From Candidatus Stoquefichus sp. SB1 (lineage in GTDB: Bacteria; Bacillota_I; Bacilli_A; Erysipelotrichales; Coprobacillaceae): 64,000 nucleotides of DNA. Below the pieces are notes generated by a model. It was not told the origin of the DNA. It did no database searches and saw nothing but the letters and a program-made list of their open reading frames with translations. The stretch lies in assembly GCF_001244545.1 (NCBI RefSeq), contig NZ_LN852694.1, forward strand, positions 440,172 to 504,171, in the 5' to 3' direction. Positions 1 to 9,023 of this stretch are shown here, one piece after another; the stretch's first letter is position 1; each line of letters opens with the position of its first letter. A program made the translations under genes and the position numbers.

Positions 1-72
1 ATAGAACAACAGATGAGTGTCATAAAAATAGCATCAAATAAATATGATAATTGGAATATTAATGAAGTATAA
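1..72 (+). CDS. C-terminal end of an unidentified gene (partial)
   Basis: The first 24 codons of the window read openly in frame 1 and end at TAA (70-72), giving a 23-residue tail ending NWNINEV. The start lies outside the window. The fragment is too short to assign to a family. Because a decayed GtrA-type gene follows, it may be the end of another surface-polysaccharide gene, but that is only a guess from context. Confidence 0.4.
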   Translation: MEQQMSVIKIASNKYDNWNINEV

Positions 73-102
73 AGTTGTTTTTATATAATGATGAATTATT
101 AT

Positions 103-345
103 TAATATTGGTGTATATTTATTTGTCTTGTAAATAGAAAATATGTGTTTGAAAATTATATATAGTTTAATGAAAGAAATGACATCTTTTTTGGATGTCG
201 ATTAGCAACTGGTGTTTTGGATATAGTGATTATGTATATAAGTGTTGATATATTAGGGTTTAATGGCTTGATTATGAAATGTGTGTCTAATGTAATAGTG
301 ATTGTTGCTAATTATGTGGCTAGTAAATTGATGATTTTTAAATAA
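103..345 (+). pseudogene. Decayed GtrA-family membrane protein (C-terminal remnant)
   Basis: Frame 1 from about 103 translates to a recognisable C-terminal half of a GtrA-like protein. It contains VNRKYVF, then FFGCRLATGVLDIVIMYI, then VIVIVANYVASKLMIFK, and ends at TAA 343-345. The same landmarks occur in the intact GtrA gene at 11695-12111 (TNKIFVF, FIGARLL, SNYVISKFLVFK). An in-frame TAG at 163-165 and the absence of an N-terminal half with a start codon mark it as a pseudogene. GtrA proteins are four-helix membrane proteins that flip polyprenyl-linked sugars. The remnant suggests the surface-polymer region once extended left of pyrF, or was rearranged there. Confidence 0.75.
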
Positions 346-393
346 ATAACATGAAAATATATGATTTTATTTATTCTTATTATGAATATATGA

Positions 394-427
394 TATAATG
401 ATGAAAAATGTATCTTGGAGGGTTACT
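394..427 (+). promoter_or_regulatory. -10 box and ribosome binding site of pyrF
   Basis: A TATAAT hexamer lies at 394-399 and a GGAGGG ribosome binding site at 417-422, five bases before the ATG at 428. No convincing -35 hexamer is seen. The in-frame ATG at 398 lies inside the -10 box, so it cannot be the translation start if this promoter is used. Confidence 0.5.
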
Positions 428-1138
428 ATGAGCGAAAGTCGAATTTGTATTGCTTTAGATTTTCAAACAAAGGCAGAAGTAGAAAACTTTTTGGATCAGT
501 TTGAAAATGAGAAACTTTATGTAAAAGTTGGAATGGAACTTTTTTATGGTGAAGGAATTGAAATGATTAAGGCTATTAAAAAGAGAGGTCATCAGATTTT
601 CTTAGATTTAAAACTACATGATATTCCTAATACTGTTAAAAGTGCTATGAAACAACTGGCTAAATTGGATGTTGATATGGTTAATGTTCATGCGTCTGGA
701 AGTATTGCAATGATGAAAGCAGCAATTGAAGGATTAAATGAAGGTGCAGTCAATGGAAAAAGACCATTATGCATTGCTGTTACTTGCTTAACATCATTGG
801 ATCAGGAAGTGCTAGATAACGAATTATTAATTCATGAAGCATTAGATGATGTTGTTTTAAAATGGGCTCAAAATGCAAAAGCAGCTGGATTAGATGGTGT
901 TGTTTGTTCGCCATTAGAGTCAAAAAATATTCATGAACAGTTAGGTGATGATTTCTTAACTGTGACACCTGGTATAAGATTAGCAAGTGATAGTGTCAAT
1001 GATCAAAAACGTGTAACGACACCAGCGATGGCAAAAGAAATGACATCAAGTTATATTGTTGTTGGAAGAACAATTACAAGAGCGGAAAATCCAGTTGAGA
1101 CATATCACGAAGTTTATAGACAATTTCAAGGAGAATAA
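428..1138 (+). CDS. pyrF: Orotidine 5'-phosphate decarboxylase
   Basis: This cytoplasmic enzyme converts OMP to UMP, the last step of de novo pyrimidine synthesis. The 236-residue product has the usual family length. It opens with ICIALDF, carries the catalytic Asp/Lys motif [11 protein letters not shown] near residue 60, and ends with the phosphate-binding stretch PGIR then [14 protein letters not shown] 428 was chosen because GGAGGG lies five bases upstream. It forms a two-gene unit with pyrE four bases downstream. No other pyrimidine gene is visible, so the rest of the pathway must be elsewhere or left of the window. Confidence 0.97.
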   Translation: MSESRICIALDFQTKAEVENFLDQFENEKLYVKVGMELFYGEGIEMIKAIKKRGHQIFLDLKLHDIPNTVKSAMKQLAKLDVDMVNVHASGSIAMMKAAIEGLNEGAVNGKRPLCIAVTCLTSLDQEVLDNELLIHEALDDVVLKWAQNAKAAGLDGVVCSPLESKNIHEQLGDDFLTVTPGIRLASDSVNDQKRVTTPAMAKEMTSSYIVVGRTITRAENPVETYHEVYRQFQGE

Positions 1139-1142
1139 GAAG

Positions 1143-1775
1143 ATGGAAAGAAAAATTGCAAAAGATTTATTAGATATTGAGGCAGTATTTTTAAGACCAA
1201 ATGAGCCTTTTACTTGGGCTTCAGGTATTAAGTCACCTATTTACTGTGATAATCGTTTAACATTATCATATCCAAAAGTAAGAAAAGATATTGAGGAAGG
1301 TTTAGCTACATTAATTAAACAAAATTATCCTGAATGCGAATGCTTGATGGGAACAGCAACTGCTGGGATTGCTCATGCAGCATTAGCAGCTGATATTTTA
1401 GATTTGCCTATGGGATATGTTCGTGGTGGAGCTAAATCTCATGGTAGAAATAATCGAATTGAAGGTTTAGTAAAACCAGGAATGAAAGTTGTTGTTGTAG
1501 AAGATTTGATTTCTACAGGTGGTTCTTCTCTTGAGTGTGTCGATGCTTTAAGAGAAGCTGGATGTGAAGTTATTGGAATGGTTGCTATATTTACATATGG
1601 CTTACCTAAAGCAACTATAAATTTTGAGGCTAAAGATTGTTCTTTTTATACATTGACAAATTATGAGACACTTGTTGAAGTGGCAGTGGAGAACAATTAT
1701 ATACAAAAGGGTGATTTAGAAAAATTAAAAGCTTGGAAAAAAGATCCTAGTGATGAATCATGGATGAATAAATAG
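1143..1775 (+). CDS. pyrE: Orotate phosphoribosyltransferase
   Basis: The enzyme joins orotate to PRPP to form OMP, the substrate of the preceding pyrF product. The 210-residue sequence has the PRPP-binding loop [14 protein letters not shown] near residue 120 and the N-terminal substrate segment [19 protein letters not shown] 1143 follows an AAGGAG site that overlaps the end of pyrF. Longer in-frame starts would run back into pyrF and have no ribosome binding site. The four-base gap implies co-transcription and probably translational coupling. Confidence 0.97.
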   Translation: MERKIAKDLLDIEAVFLRPNEPFTWASGIKSPIYCDNRLTLSYPKVRKDIEEGLATLIKQNYPECECLMGTATAGIAHAALAADILDLPMGYVRGGAKSHGRNNRIEGLVKPGMKVVVVEDLISTGGSSLECVDALREAGCEVIGMVAIFTYGLPKATINFEAKDCSFYTLTNYETLVEVAVENNYIQKGDLEKLKAWKKDPSDESWMNK

Positions 1776-1797
1776 ATTGTATATAAGAAGAATGGAC

Positions 1798-1843
1798 AAA
1801 AAAGGGAATTTATAAGAATTAAGTTGCAATTATTCCCTTTTTC
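1798..1843 (+). terminator. Probable terminator after pyrFE
   Basis: An inverted repeat AAAGGGAAT / ATTCCCTTT flanks a loop of about 20 bases, and the 3' arm continues into TTTTT. The loop is longer than usual. The next gene's probable promoter overlaps the 3' arm. Confidence 0.55.
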
Positions 1844-1852
1844 GTGTATAAC
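1824..1852 (+). promoter_or_regulatory. Candidate promoter of the surface-polymer cluster
   Basis: TTGCAA (1824-1829) is separated by 17 bases from TATAAC (1847-1852). It lies about 40 bases before the TagG-like gene, which has AGGAGG at 1881-1886. This is a sequence-match prediction only. Confidence 0.45.
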
Positions 1853-1892
1853 AATAGAGGCTATAGACCTGTCTATTTTAAGGAGGTTATTT

Positions 1893-2699
1893 ATGTTTAA
1901 GAGTATTAAATATGTCTTACATGAAAATTTTACAAATTTATTTAGGATTTATTCTATTTCAAAATATGAATTAATTGCAGATATGCGTGATTCAAAATTA
2001 GGAATGTTCTGGAATTTTGCTAACCCTATTATTCAAGTATTAACTTATTGGTTTGTTTTTGGAATTATCTTAGAAAAAAAGGCAGTAAGTCATATTCCTT
2101 ATATATATTGGATGTTGGGTGGTATGGTTGTCTGGTTTTTCATTTCTCCTTGTATTACAAACGGTTGTAATGCAATTTTTTCAAAAGTAAACGTGATTAC
2201 AAAAATGAAATTTCCAGTCAGTATTCTACCAGCCACTGTTATTTTAAAGGAATTGTTTAATCACGTCTGCTTGATGCTAATTGTATTTGTTCTTTTTATT
2301 TTTGGTGGATACTACCCAAGTATTCATTGGATTGGACTTATTTATTATATGTTTTGCGCAGCTATTTTCTCAATATCATTATCAATGACAACATCTGTTT
2401 TAAATATGTTAGCACGTGATACAAGAAAACTTGTTTTGGCTTGTATGCGATTACTATTATATTTGACACCAATTTTATGGTCGATTCCAACGAAATTACC
2501 ACATTTTGCTCAATTGATTTTAAAAATGAATCCTATTTATTATGTGGTTCAAGGATATCGAGATTGTTTTTTCTTTCATAAGGGATTATGGGCATATCAC
2601 AATTCTATGATAGCCTTTTGGGTAATTACTTTTGTTTTATTTGCGTTTGGTAGTTGTATGATGTATAAATTCAAACACAAATTTATTGATATGATTTAG
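1893..2699 (+). CDS. TagG-like ABC-2 polysaccharide/teichoic acid export permease
   Basis: The 268-residue integral membrane protein has the layout of ABC-2 exporters of undecaprenyl-linked polymers. It has an amphipathic N-terminus followed by about six membrane segments, including VLTYWFVFGIIL and LIVFVLFIFGGYY. The early DMRDSKLGMFWNFANP segment is typical of TagG/RfbA permeases. ATG 1893 follows AGGAGG with six bases spacing, so the upstream extension from 1824 is not used. The next gene is its ATPase, ten bases downstream. By analogy with TagGH the pair exports the glycerol-phosphate polymer built by the following enzymes. The polymer's identity is inferred. Confidence 0.88.
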   Translation: MFKSIKYVLHENFTNLFRIYSISKYELIADMRDSKLGMFWNFANPIIQVLTYWFVFGIILEKKAVSHIPYIYWMLGGMVVWFFISPCITNGCNAIFSKVNVITKMKFPVSILPATVILKELFNHVCLMLIVFVLFIFGGYYPSIHWIGLIYYMFCAAIFSISLSMTTSVLNMLARDTRKLVLACMRLLLYLTPILWSIPTKLPHFAQLILKMNPIYYVVQGYRDCFFFHKGLWAYHNSMIAFWVITFVLFAFGSCMMYKFKHKFIDMI

Positions 2700-2709
2700 A
2701 GGTGATATT

Positions 2710-3525
2710 ATGGAAAAACAATATGCTATTGAATTCAAAAATGTTTCAAAAATATATAGTTTGAAATCTAAAGATAAAAAACATTCTAGTAATAAACGAT
2801 TTTATGCTTTAAAGAATATCAGTTTTCAAATTCCTAAAGGTGAGGTTGTTGGTATTTTAGGAACAAATGGTTCTGGGAAATCAACAATGTCTATTATTTT
2901 AGCTGGTATTAGCGAAGTAGATGAAGGAGAAATGATTGTTAATGGTGAACAGGCATTAATTGCCATTAATACAGGGTTGAATCAGCAATTAACTGGATTA
3001 GAGAATATTGAACTTAAAGGTGCTTTATTGGGACTAACAAAAAAAAGAATTAAAGAAATTACAGAAGGTGTTATTGAATTTGCTGAAATTGGTGATTTTC
3101 TGTATCAACCAGTAAAAAAATATTCAAGTGGTATGAAGTCACGTTTGGGTTTCTCTATTAATTTATGTTTGAATCCTGATATTTTAATTGTTGATGAGGC
3201 ATTATCTGTTGGAGATAAAGGATTTGCACAAAAATGTATAAATAAGATGAAAGAATTAAAGAATGAAGGTAAAACCATCGTATTTATTTCGCATTCATTA
3301 CCTCAAGTTAGAGATTTTTGTGATACAGCTATGTGGATTGAAGGTGGAATGCTTAAAGAATATGGCACTATTGATGAGGTTTGTGATCATTATGCTGAAT
3401 ATGTGGATTATTATAATTCATTAGATAATGCTGGAAAGAAAAAAGAACGTGATGATAAATTTGAAAAAAGAATTATTTTGAATTCTAAAGCTAACAAAGG
3501 ATTTTTTTCTAGAATATTTGGTTAG
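2710..3525 (+). CDS. TagH-like ABC transporter ATP-binding protein
   Basis: This ATPase partners the preceding permease. It shows Walker A GTNGSGKST near residue 55, signature KYSSGMKSRL near residue 140, and Walker B ILIVDEALSVGDKGF followed by the switch SHSLPQV. The combination and the long spacing typify the polysaccharide/teichoic acid exporter subfamily. At 271 residues it lacks the long extracytoplasmic extension of Bacillus TagH, so it is closer to the short exporters. Confidence 0.92.
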   Translation: MEKQYAIEFKNVSKIYSLKSKDKKHSSNKRFYALKNISFQIPKGEVVGILGTNGSGKSTMSIILAGISEVDEGEMIVNGEQALIAINTGLNQQLTGLENIELKGALLGLTKKRIKEITEGVIEFAEIGDFLYQPVKKYSSGMKSRLGFSINLCLNPDILIVDEALSVGDKGFAQKCINKMKELKNEGKTIVFISHSLPQVRDFCDTAMWIEGGMLKEYGTIDEVCDHYAEYVDYYNSLDNAGKKKERDDKFEKRIILNSKANKGFFSRIFG

Positions 3526-3540
3526 AAAGGAGGGCATATA

Positions 3541-3930
3541 ATGAAGAGAGTTATTACCTATGGAACATTTGATTTGTTTCATATTGGTCATTTGAATATA
3601 TTAAAACGTGCTAAAGAACTTGGTGATTATTTAGTTGTTGCTGTTTCTAGTGATGCATTTAATGCTATTAAAGGAAAGAAATGTGCAATTCCTGATTCTG
3701 AAAGAATGGCCATAGTTGAGGCTATAAAGTATGTTGATGAAGTGATCCCTGAAAATTCATGGGAACAAAAAATTAATGATATTAAGGAGCATAACATTGA
3801 TATTTTTGTTATGGGAAGTGATTGGGAAGGTAAGTTTGATTATCTAAATGAGTATTGTGAGGTCGTTTATCTTCCAAGAACAGATGGAATAAGTACTACA
3901 AAAATAAAAAAGGATTTGAAATTGAAATAA
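3541..3930 (+). CDS. tagD: Glycerol-3-phosphate cytidylyltransferase
   Basis: The enzyme makes CDP-glycerol from CTP and sn-glycerol-3-phosphate in the cytoplasm, supplying the three glycerophosphotransferases of this cluster. The 129-residue product matches the family length. It shows the nucleotidyltransferase motif GTFDLFHIGHLNIL at the N-terminus and RTDGISTTKIK at the C-terminus. AAAGGAGGGCATATA precedes the ATG. Its place between the exporter and a polymerase is the best evidence that the cluster makes a glycerol-phosphate polymer. Confidence 0.95.
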   Translation: MKRVITYGTFDLFHIGHLNILKRAKELGDYLVVAVSSDAFNAIKGKKCAIPDSERMAIVEAIKYVDEVIPENSWEQKINDIKEHNIDIFVMGSDWEGKFDYLNEYCEVVYLPRTDGISTTKIKKDLKLK

Positions 3931-3972
3931 ATTTTTTTGTATACTGAAAATGTCAATATATGAGGAAGGAAA

Positions 3973-6900
3973 ATGATTATGAGTAACATTAAGGTTTCAG
4001 TTGTTGTTCCAATTTATAATGTTGAAGAATATCTAGATGAGTGTTTATTGTCTTTGAAGAAACAGACTCTCAAAGATATTGAAGTTTTGATGATTGATGA
4101 TGGGTCATTAGATCATTCTGCAGATATTGCAAAAAGGTATGAACGTGATAATGCTCATTTCCATTATTTTTATAAAGAAAATGGAGGATTAGGTAATGCA
4201 CGTAATTATGCTATTCCTTATGTTAAAGGAGATTATCTGATTTTTCTTGATTCCGATGATATTGTTCCTGAAGATGCATATGAAAAAATGTATAATTTGG
4301 CTGTAAAGACAAACAACGATATAATTATAGGAAATGTAAAGAGATTCAATTCTACATCTGTATTTGATTCTCCATTGCATAAAAAGGTTTTTGATGATGA
4401 TTATGAGCATACCCATATATTAGATAATCCAAATCTTGTTTATGATACAACATCTTGGAATAAATTGTTTAAAACTTCTTTTTATCAGGAAAATCATTTT
4501 CAGTTTCCTGAAAAAATACTCTATGAAGATATCCCTGTAACTATTCCAGCTCATTTTAAAGCAAATTCGGTAGGAGTTATCACGGATGTTTGTTATTTAT
4601 GGCGTACGCGTGATGGTGTGAGTAAATCAATAACACAAAATAGAACTGACATTAAGAATTTTACTGATCGTATTAAAATAATGGATATGGTTAATAATTT
4701 TTATGAAAATAATGTCACAGATCCAACTGCGTTATTAATGAAAGATTATAAATGGCTTGATGTTGATTTAAAGCTTTATATTAATCAATTTGTTGATGCA
4801 AGTGAAGAATACCGAAAAATTGCTTTAAAAGAAATTAATCGTTATTTAGATAATATTGATCCTAAAGCTTTTGAGTTATTAAGAGCAATTGATAAAATGA
4901 AATATTATTATATTCATCAAAATAATGTGGCGCAATTATTAAAATTATTAGATTATCAAAAAACAACATTTAAATCACTATCTATTAAAAAAACAGCTAA
5001 TGGATATATTGGGGACTTTCCAATGAAGGATATTCCTTCTTCTTTAAAAAATATGACAAAGGAATTGGAATTTTATCCAATGATTCAGGCAGTTCAAAAA
5101 GTTAATTTTATTAATAGTGAATTACTTGTAGATTGTTTGTTTTATATAGCAAGACTTAAGAAACAAGATGAGTTTAGTGTTAAGGCTTTTTTATATAGTC
5201 GAGATAAAAATGAAAAAGTTGAAATCAAAATAGAAAAAAAACCATCTCATTATTTGACAAGTAAGAGAGGTTATCGTTTTAATCGTAAACCTTTAAAGGT
5301 AACCAAATATAATTATGATAATTGTGCTTATCGTATTACAATTGATTTAACTAATCCACAAATATTAAATATGTTAGATGGAAATACTTTGATTTTAATA
5401 GAGTATGGTCACACATTTATACATAAAGAATTTTTCTTAGGAAAAGCTGATGAATACAGTAGTAATTTAATTCAATCACATTATGTGAATAATATGCTGG
5501 TAAGAACACATTTAATCAATGATGGTAATTTTCAAATTATTTGTTCAAAAGATATAACTTTTGTAGATAATTTGGAGGTTAATGATGGAGTAATTCAATT
5601 TCCTGAATCGTCTGATCAATATTATATAGGTGATGATAAGAAGTTGGTATTTTCAGTAAAAGATTCTCACCCGGTTTTTCCATTAAAGGATGTGCCAATA
5701 GGAACAAATTATATATATGCATATCATAAATTCTCTTCTCATCATGTTCATTCAAAATTAAAACCAATAAGTTTTCAAAAAGACAATCATATTTATTTTA
5801 TTGAAAATGATAAAAATGGTTATCTACGTATTTCAGTGCATGCGTCTCAAGTCTATGTTTCAAAATTTAAAATTAATGGGGCTAGTGTACAATTTGAAGT
5901 GTATCTACCAAAAATGATACAGAATTTGAAACTAGTTCTTGAAAATACAAAGTATAATTATAAGACAACTTTTGATGCTTATAAAATGGAAACTCACAGT
6001 GATTATATAACAATTCAATATATCATTGATTTTCATAATCCTGAAGCAATTCAAAATATCGCGCTGGGAAATTATTTATTTTATTTAGAAGATACACCTA
6101 GTTCTATATATGCTCTCTATTTCCCTACAGAAGTTTATAAAAATGTTATTAAAGAGAATGAAAGAGAAATAAAATTTCAGATTATTGATAATCAGTTATC
6201 GATGGAAGTAAAACATTTTTGGAAAAAGTATGAAAATTCGCCTCGTAAAAGGAGACTTATTAAAAAATATGTATATCCAGTTTTGAGAAAACTGCCAATT
6301 AAGAAAAAATGTATTATTTTTGAAGGATGGTGGGGTGAAAAATATCATTGTAATCCTCGATATTTATATGAGTATATTGATAAGAATCATCCAGAATTTG
6401 AATGTGTTTGGTTATTGAATGATAAATATATTCCGGTTTTAGGAAATGCTAAAAGAGTTAGAAGAAAAGGCTTAAAATATTATTATTATTTAGCAGTTGG
6501 AAAATATTTTGTGAATAATGTTAATTTCCATGATGAATATGAGAAGCGAAATGGTCAAATTGAAATTCAAACAATGCATGGTACCCCATTAAAAACATTA
6601 GGATTGGATGTTCCAGGAGAATTGGATGATCCTATATTACGTGAGAATTTTTTACGTCGTCGTTCACGCTGGAATTATTTAGTTGTCCAAAGTGAAAAAG
6701 CTTCAGAAATAACTGCAAGTTGTTATGCGTTTCATAAAGAATTTTTAAGAACTGGATATCCACGAAATGATATTTTGTTTGAAAAAAATAATCCAAATGA
6801 TATTCAACAATTAAAAAGAAAAATGGGAATACCTGAAAATAAGAAAGTCATTATGTATGCTCCAACATGGCGTAAAAGAAATTATTTTGAAATGCATTTG

Positions 6901-7362
6901 GATTTAGAGGATATGAAAAAGGCTTTTGGTGATGAATATATTTTGATTTTAAGAATACATCCATTTGCCTATCCTGGTTTTCATAAGAATATGATTAATG
7001 ATTTTGTATATAATTTTTCAACTTATAGTAGCGTTGAGGAACTTTATCTAGTTTCTGATATTGTTATAACTGATTATTCATCAGTTATGTTTGATTATAC
7101 AATATTAAATAGACCAATTTTCTTCTTTACATATGATTTAAAAGAGTATAGAGACTATTTGAGAGGTTTTAATTTTGATTTTGAATCTGAGGCACCTGGT
7201 CCATTATTAGAAAGTTATGCAGATGTTAAGGAAGCTATAATCAATGTTAAAGAGGTGAGCGTAAAATATGATTCTGCTTTACAAAATTTTAGAAATAAAT
7301 TTAATGAGTATGAAACAGGAAACGCTTCTCAAAAAATATTTGATATTGTATTTAAAGAATAA
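3973..7362 (+). CDS. GT2 glycosyltransferase / CDP-glycerol glycerophosphotransferase fusion
   Basis: The 1129-residue protein joins two enzymes. Residues 1-230 are a GT-A family 2 glycosyltransferase, with VSVVVPIYNVEEYL, IDDGS and the metal-binding DSDD near residue 94. From about residue 776 to the end is a TagB/TagF-type glycerophosphotransferase, with MHGTPLKTL near 866, YPRNDILF, YAPTWRKRNYF near 961, LRIHPF, and TDYSSVMFDY near 1032. The middle 500 residues resemble neither domain by eye and are rich in predicted beta strands. AGGAAGG lies three bases before ATG 3973 and nine before ATG 3979, so the latter is an equally good start. It probably adds both sugar and glycerol-phosphate units to the polymer on the cytoplasmic face. 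Confidence 0.9.
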   Translation: MIMSNIKVSVVVPIYNVEEYLDECLLSLKKQTLKDIEVLMIDDGSLDHSADIAKRYERDNAHFHYFYKENGGLGNARNYAIPYVKGDYLIFLDSDDIVPEDAYEKMYNLAVKTNNDIIIGNVKRFNSTSVFDSPLHKKVFDDDYEHTHILDNPNLVYDTTSWNKLFKTSFYQENHFQFPEKILYEDIPVTIPAHFKANSVGVITDVCYLWRTRDGVSKSITQNRTDIKNFTDRIKIMDMVNNFYENNVTDPTALLMKDYKWLDVDLKLYINQFVDASEEYRKIALKEINRYLDNIDPKAFELLRAIDKMKYYYIHQNNVAQLLKLLDYQKTTFKSLSIKKTANGYIGDFPMKDIPSSLKNMTKELEFYPMIQAVQKVNFINSELLVDCLFYIARLKKQDEFSVKAFLYSRDKNEKVEIKIEKKPSHYLTSKRGYRFNRKPLKVTKYNYDNCAYRITIDLTNPQILNMLDGNTLILIEYGHTFIHKEFFLGKADEYSSNLIQSHYVNNMLVRTHLINDGNFQIICSKDITFVDNLEVNDGVIQFPESSDQYYIGDDKKLVFSVKDSHPVFPLKDVPIGTNYIYAYHKFSSHHVHSKLKPISFQKDNHIYFIENDKNGYLRISVHASQVYVSKFKINGASVQFEVYLPKMIQNLKLVLENTKYNYKTTFDAYKMETHSDYITIQYIIDFHNPEAIQNIALGNYLFYLEDTPSSIYALYFPTEVYKNVIKENEREIKFQIIDNQLSMEVKHFWKKYENSPRKRRLIKKYVYPVLRKLPIKKKCIIFEGWWGEKYHCNPRYLYEYIDKNHPEFECVWLLNDKYIPVLGNAKRVRRKGLKYYYYLAVGKYFVNNVNFHDEYEKRNGQIEIQTMHGTPLKTLGLDVPGELDDPILRENFLRRRSRWNYLVVQSEKASEITASCYAFHKEFLRTGYPRNDILFEKNNPNDIQQLKRKMGIPENKKVIMYAPTWRKRNYFEMHLDLEDMKKAFGDEYILILRIHPFAYPGFHKNMINDFVYNFSTYSSVEELYLVSDIVITDYSSVMFDYTILNRPIFFFTYDLKEYRDYLRGFNFDFESEAPGPLLESYADVKEAIINVKEVSVKYDSALQNFRNKFNEYETGNASQKIFDIVFKE

Positions 7363-7391
7363 GTATCCTGATATTCAGGATACTTATTTAC
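7361..7391 (+). terminator. Hairpin overlapping the stop codon of the fusion gene
   Basis: AAGTATCCTGA (7361-7371) and TCAGGATACTT (7375-7385) form a perfect 11-bp stem with a three-base loop. The TAA stop (7360-7362) enters the 5' arm. The T tract is weak (ATTTACAT), so it may attenuate rather than stop transcription into the next gene. Confidence 0.6.
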
Positions 7392-7409
7392 ATATGGAGG
7401 AATATAAGT

Positions 7410-9023
7410 ATGTCTAGTCAAAGAATAAAGAAAATAATCATCTTTTTTGCTCCGATTGTAATGACTCTTTGCTTTATTTTAATTATAGGTATTCGTTATG
7501 GAATTGTCGATGATATTTTTATTGATTACATTACTGAAGGCATATGGGGTAGTGGAGAAAATCAATTTATCATTTTACCTTATTTAAGTGTCGGATTTAC
7601 ATATTTACTATACTTATTTAAAAGTATCTTTACACAATTAAATATTTATTTAATAAGTATGCACTTCTTTTTGACAGTTTCATTTAGTGCATTGCAATAT
7701 CTTTTTTATAAAAAATATCATTCTTTATTAAGTTTTGTATTGTTATTATTTGCTCAATTAATTTTATTGAATTATTTTACTTATACAGTTATAGCATACC
7801 TTGTTTGCTTTGTTGGTTTGATTTTCCTTTTTGAAAAAAATTCATCTTATTTTAAATGTTTGGGTTGCTTATTTTTGTTTATGGGAATATCTATTAGAAA
7901 AGATGTTTTTTTAAGTTTGCTAATTATTTTTATTCCATATATTATATATAATTGGAAAAGATTAAAATCAATAAAAATATATTTTGCTATAAGTTTAATA
8001 ATATTTGGGATTGTCAATATTTCAAATATTCTTATTTTAAAAAATGATTCAATTACACAAAGTTATCTTGAATGGAATGATTTAAGTACACAAATTAGAG
8101 ATTACGAGTCTATTGATTATGAGAAATATGCTTCTTTTTTAGAACGAAAACATATTAGTGAAAATGATTTGAATTGTCTTAATGCTTGGATATTTACTGA
8201 TTTAGATACATTTGGTAATACAACTTTGAAGAATTTAACTTCATTAAGAAGTTTAAGTGATACATATGAATTGAATCCCATGAGAATTATTATTAATTTT
8301 ATTAACCAACCAATCTATATGCTGTATTTAGGCTTTTCTGTATGTTTATTAATTATATATAGGCATAAAAACTATCTAGGGTTTGGTATTATTTTATTTA
8401 CATTAGCAGATATGTGTGCATTAATTGTGCGTGTAAGAATTGTGGACAGAGTTTTTGTTCCAATTATTATCTTAGGTGTGATATTGTTGTTGTATAATTT
8501 TAAAGAGTGGTATGATGGTCAAAGATGGCATTTTAAATATACACATTTTTTCATAGGTGTTTTTCCTGTATTATTGCTTTTTTATGGAATTAAGGATAAA
8601 CAATGGTTTAAACCTGTGCCTACATATCAAGAAAGTAAAAGTTATCAATATGTACACAATCACTCTAATCAATTATTTGTATTTGAGGGAGTTAGTGCGA
8701 TGGTTGAATCTCAGTATCAAATAAATTCATTGGTTATTGATCATCAATTATTTAATCAAAATATCATGACTTTAGGAAATTGGGATACTTTTTCGAAACG
8801 ATATTATTCTCAGATGAAAAAATTCAATATAAATGAACCAGAAAATTTTATTGGTAATCTTGATAAGTATGATAATGTCTATTTAATGATGAGACCTGAA
8901 ACAGATAAATTAGAATTAATTAAGCAATGGTATGTTGAACATAAGAATATTGAAATTGAATATGAAATAGTTGATAATGTTGGTCATTTGTCAGTTATGA
9001 AAGTTAAGGTGAAAGATGTATGA
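7410..9023 (+). CDS. Polytopic membrane protein, surface-polymer cluster, function unknown
   Basis: The 537-residue protein starts with a basic segment and a membrane helix (IIIFFAPIVMTLCFILIIGI), followed by about nine to ten more hydrophobic segments and a hydrophilic C-terminal region of about 130 residues. An acidic pair DD early in the first outer loop (GIVDDIFIDY) and the overall layout recall GT-C transferases, but no diagnostic motif is certain. GGAGGAATATAAGT precedes ATG 7410. It overlaps the acyltransferase gene by four bases (ATGA), so the two products are probably made together and may act on the same polymer. Function is not assigned. Confidence 0.8.
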   Translation: MSSQRIKKIIIFFAPIVMTLCFILIIGIRYGIVDDIFIDYITEGIWGSGENQFIILPYLSVGFTYLLYLFKSIFTQLNIYLISMHFFLTVSFSALQYLFYKKYHSLLSFVLLLFAQLILLNYFTYTVIAYLVCFVGLIFLFEKNSSYFKCLGCLFLFMGISIRKDVFLSLLIIFIPYIIYNWKRLKSIKIYFAISLIIFGIVNISNILILKNDSITQSYLEWNDLSTQIRDYESIDYEKYASFLERKHISENDLNCLNAWIFTDLDTFGNTTLKNLTSLRSLSDTYELNPMRIIINFINQPIYMLYLGFSVCLLIIYRHKNYLGFGIILFTLADMCALIVRVRIVDRVFVPIIILGVILLLYNFKEWYDGQRWHFKYTHFFIGVFPVLLLFYGIKDKQWFKPVPTYQESKSYQYVHNHSNQLFVFEGVSAMVESQYQINSLVIDHQLFNQNIMTLGNWDTFSKRYYSQMKKFNINEPENFIGNLDKYDNVYLMMRPETDKLELIKQWYVEHKNIEIEYEIVDNVGHLSVMKVKVKDV

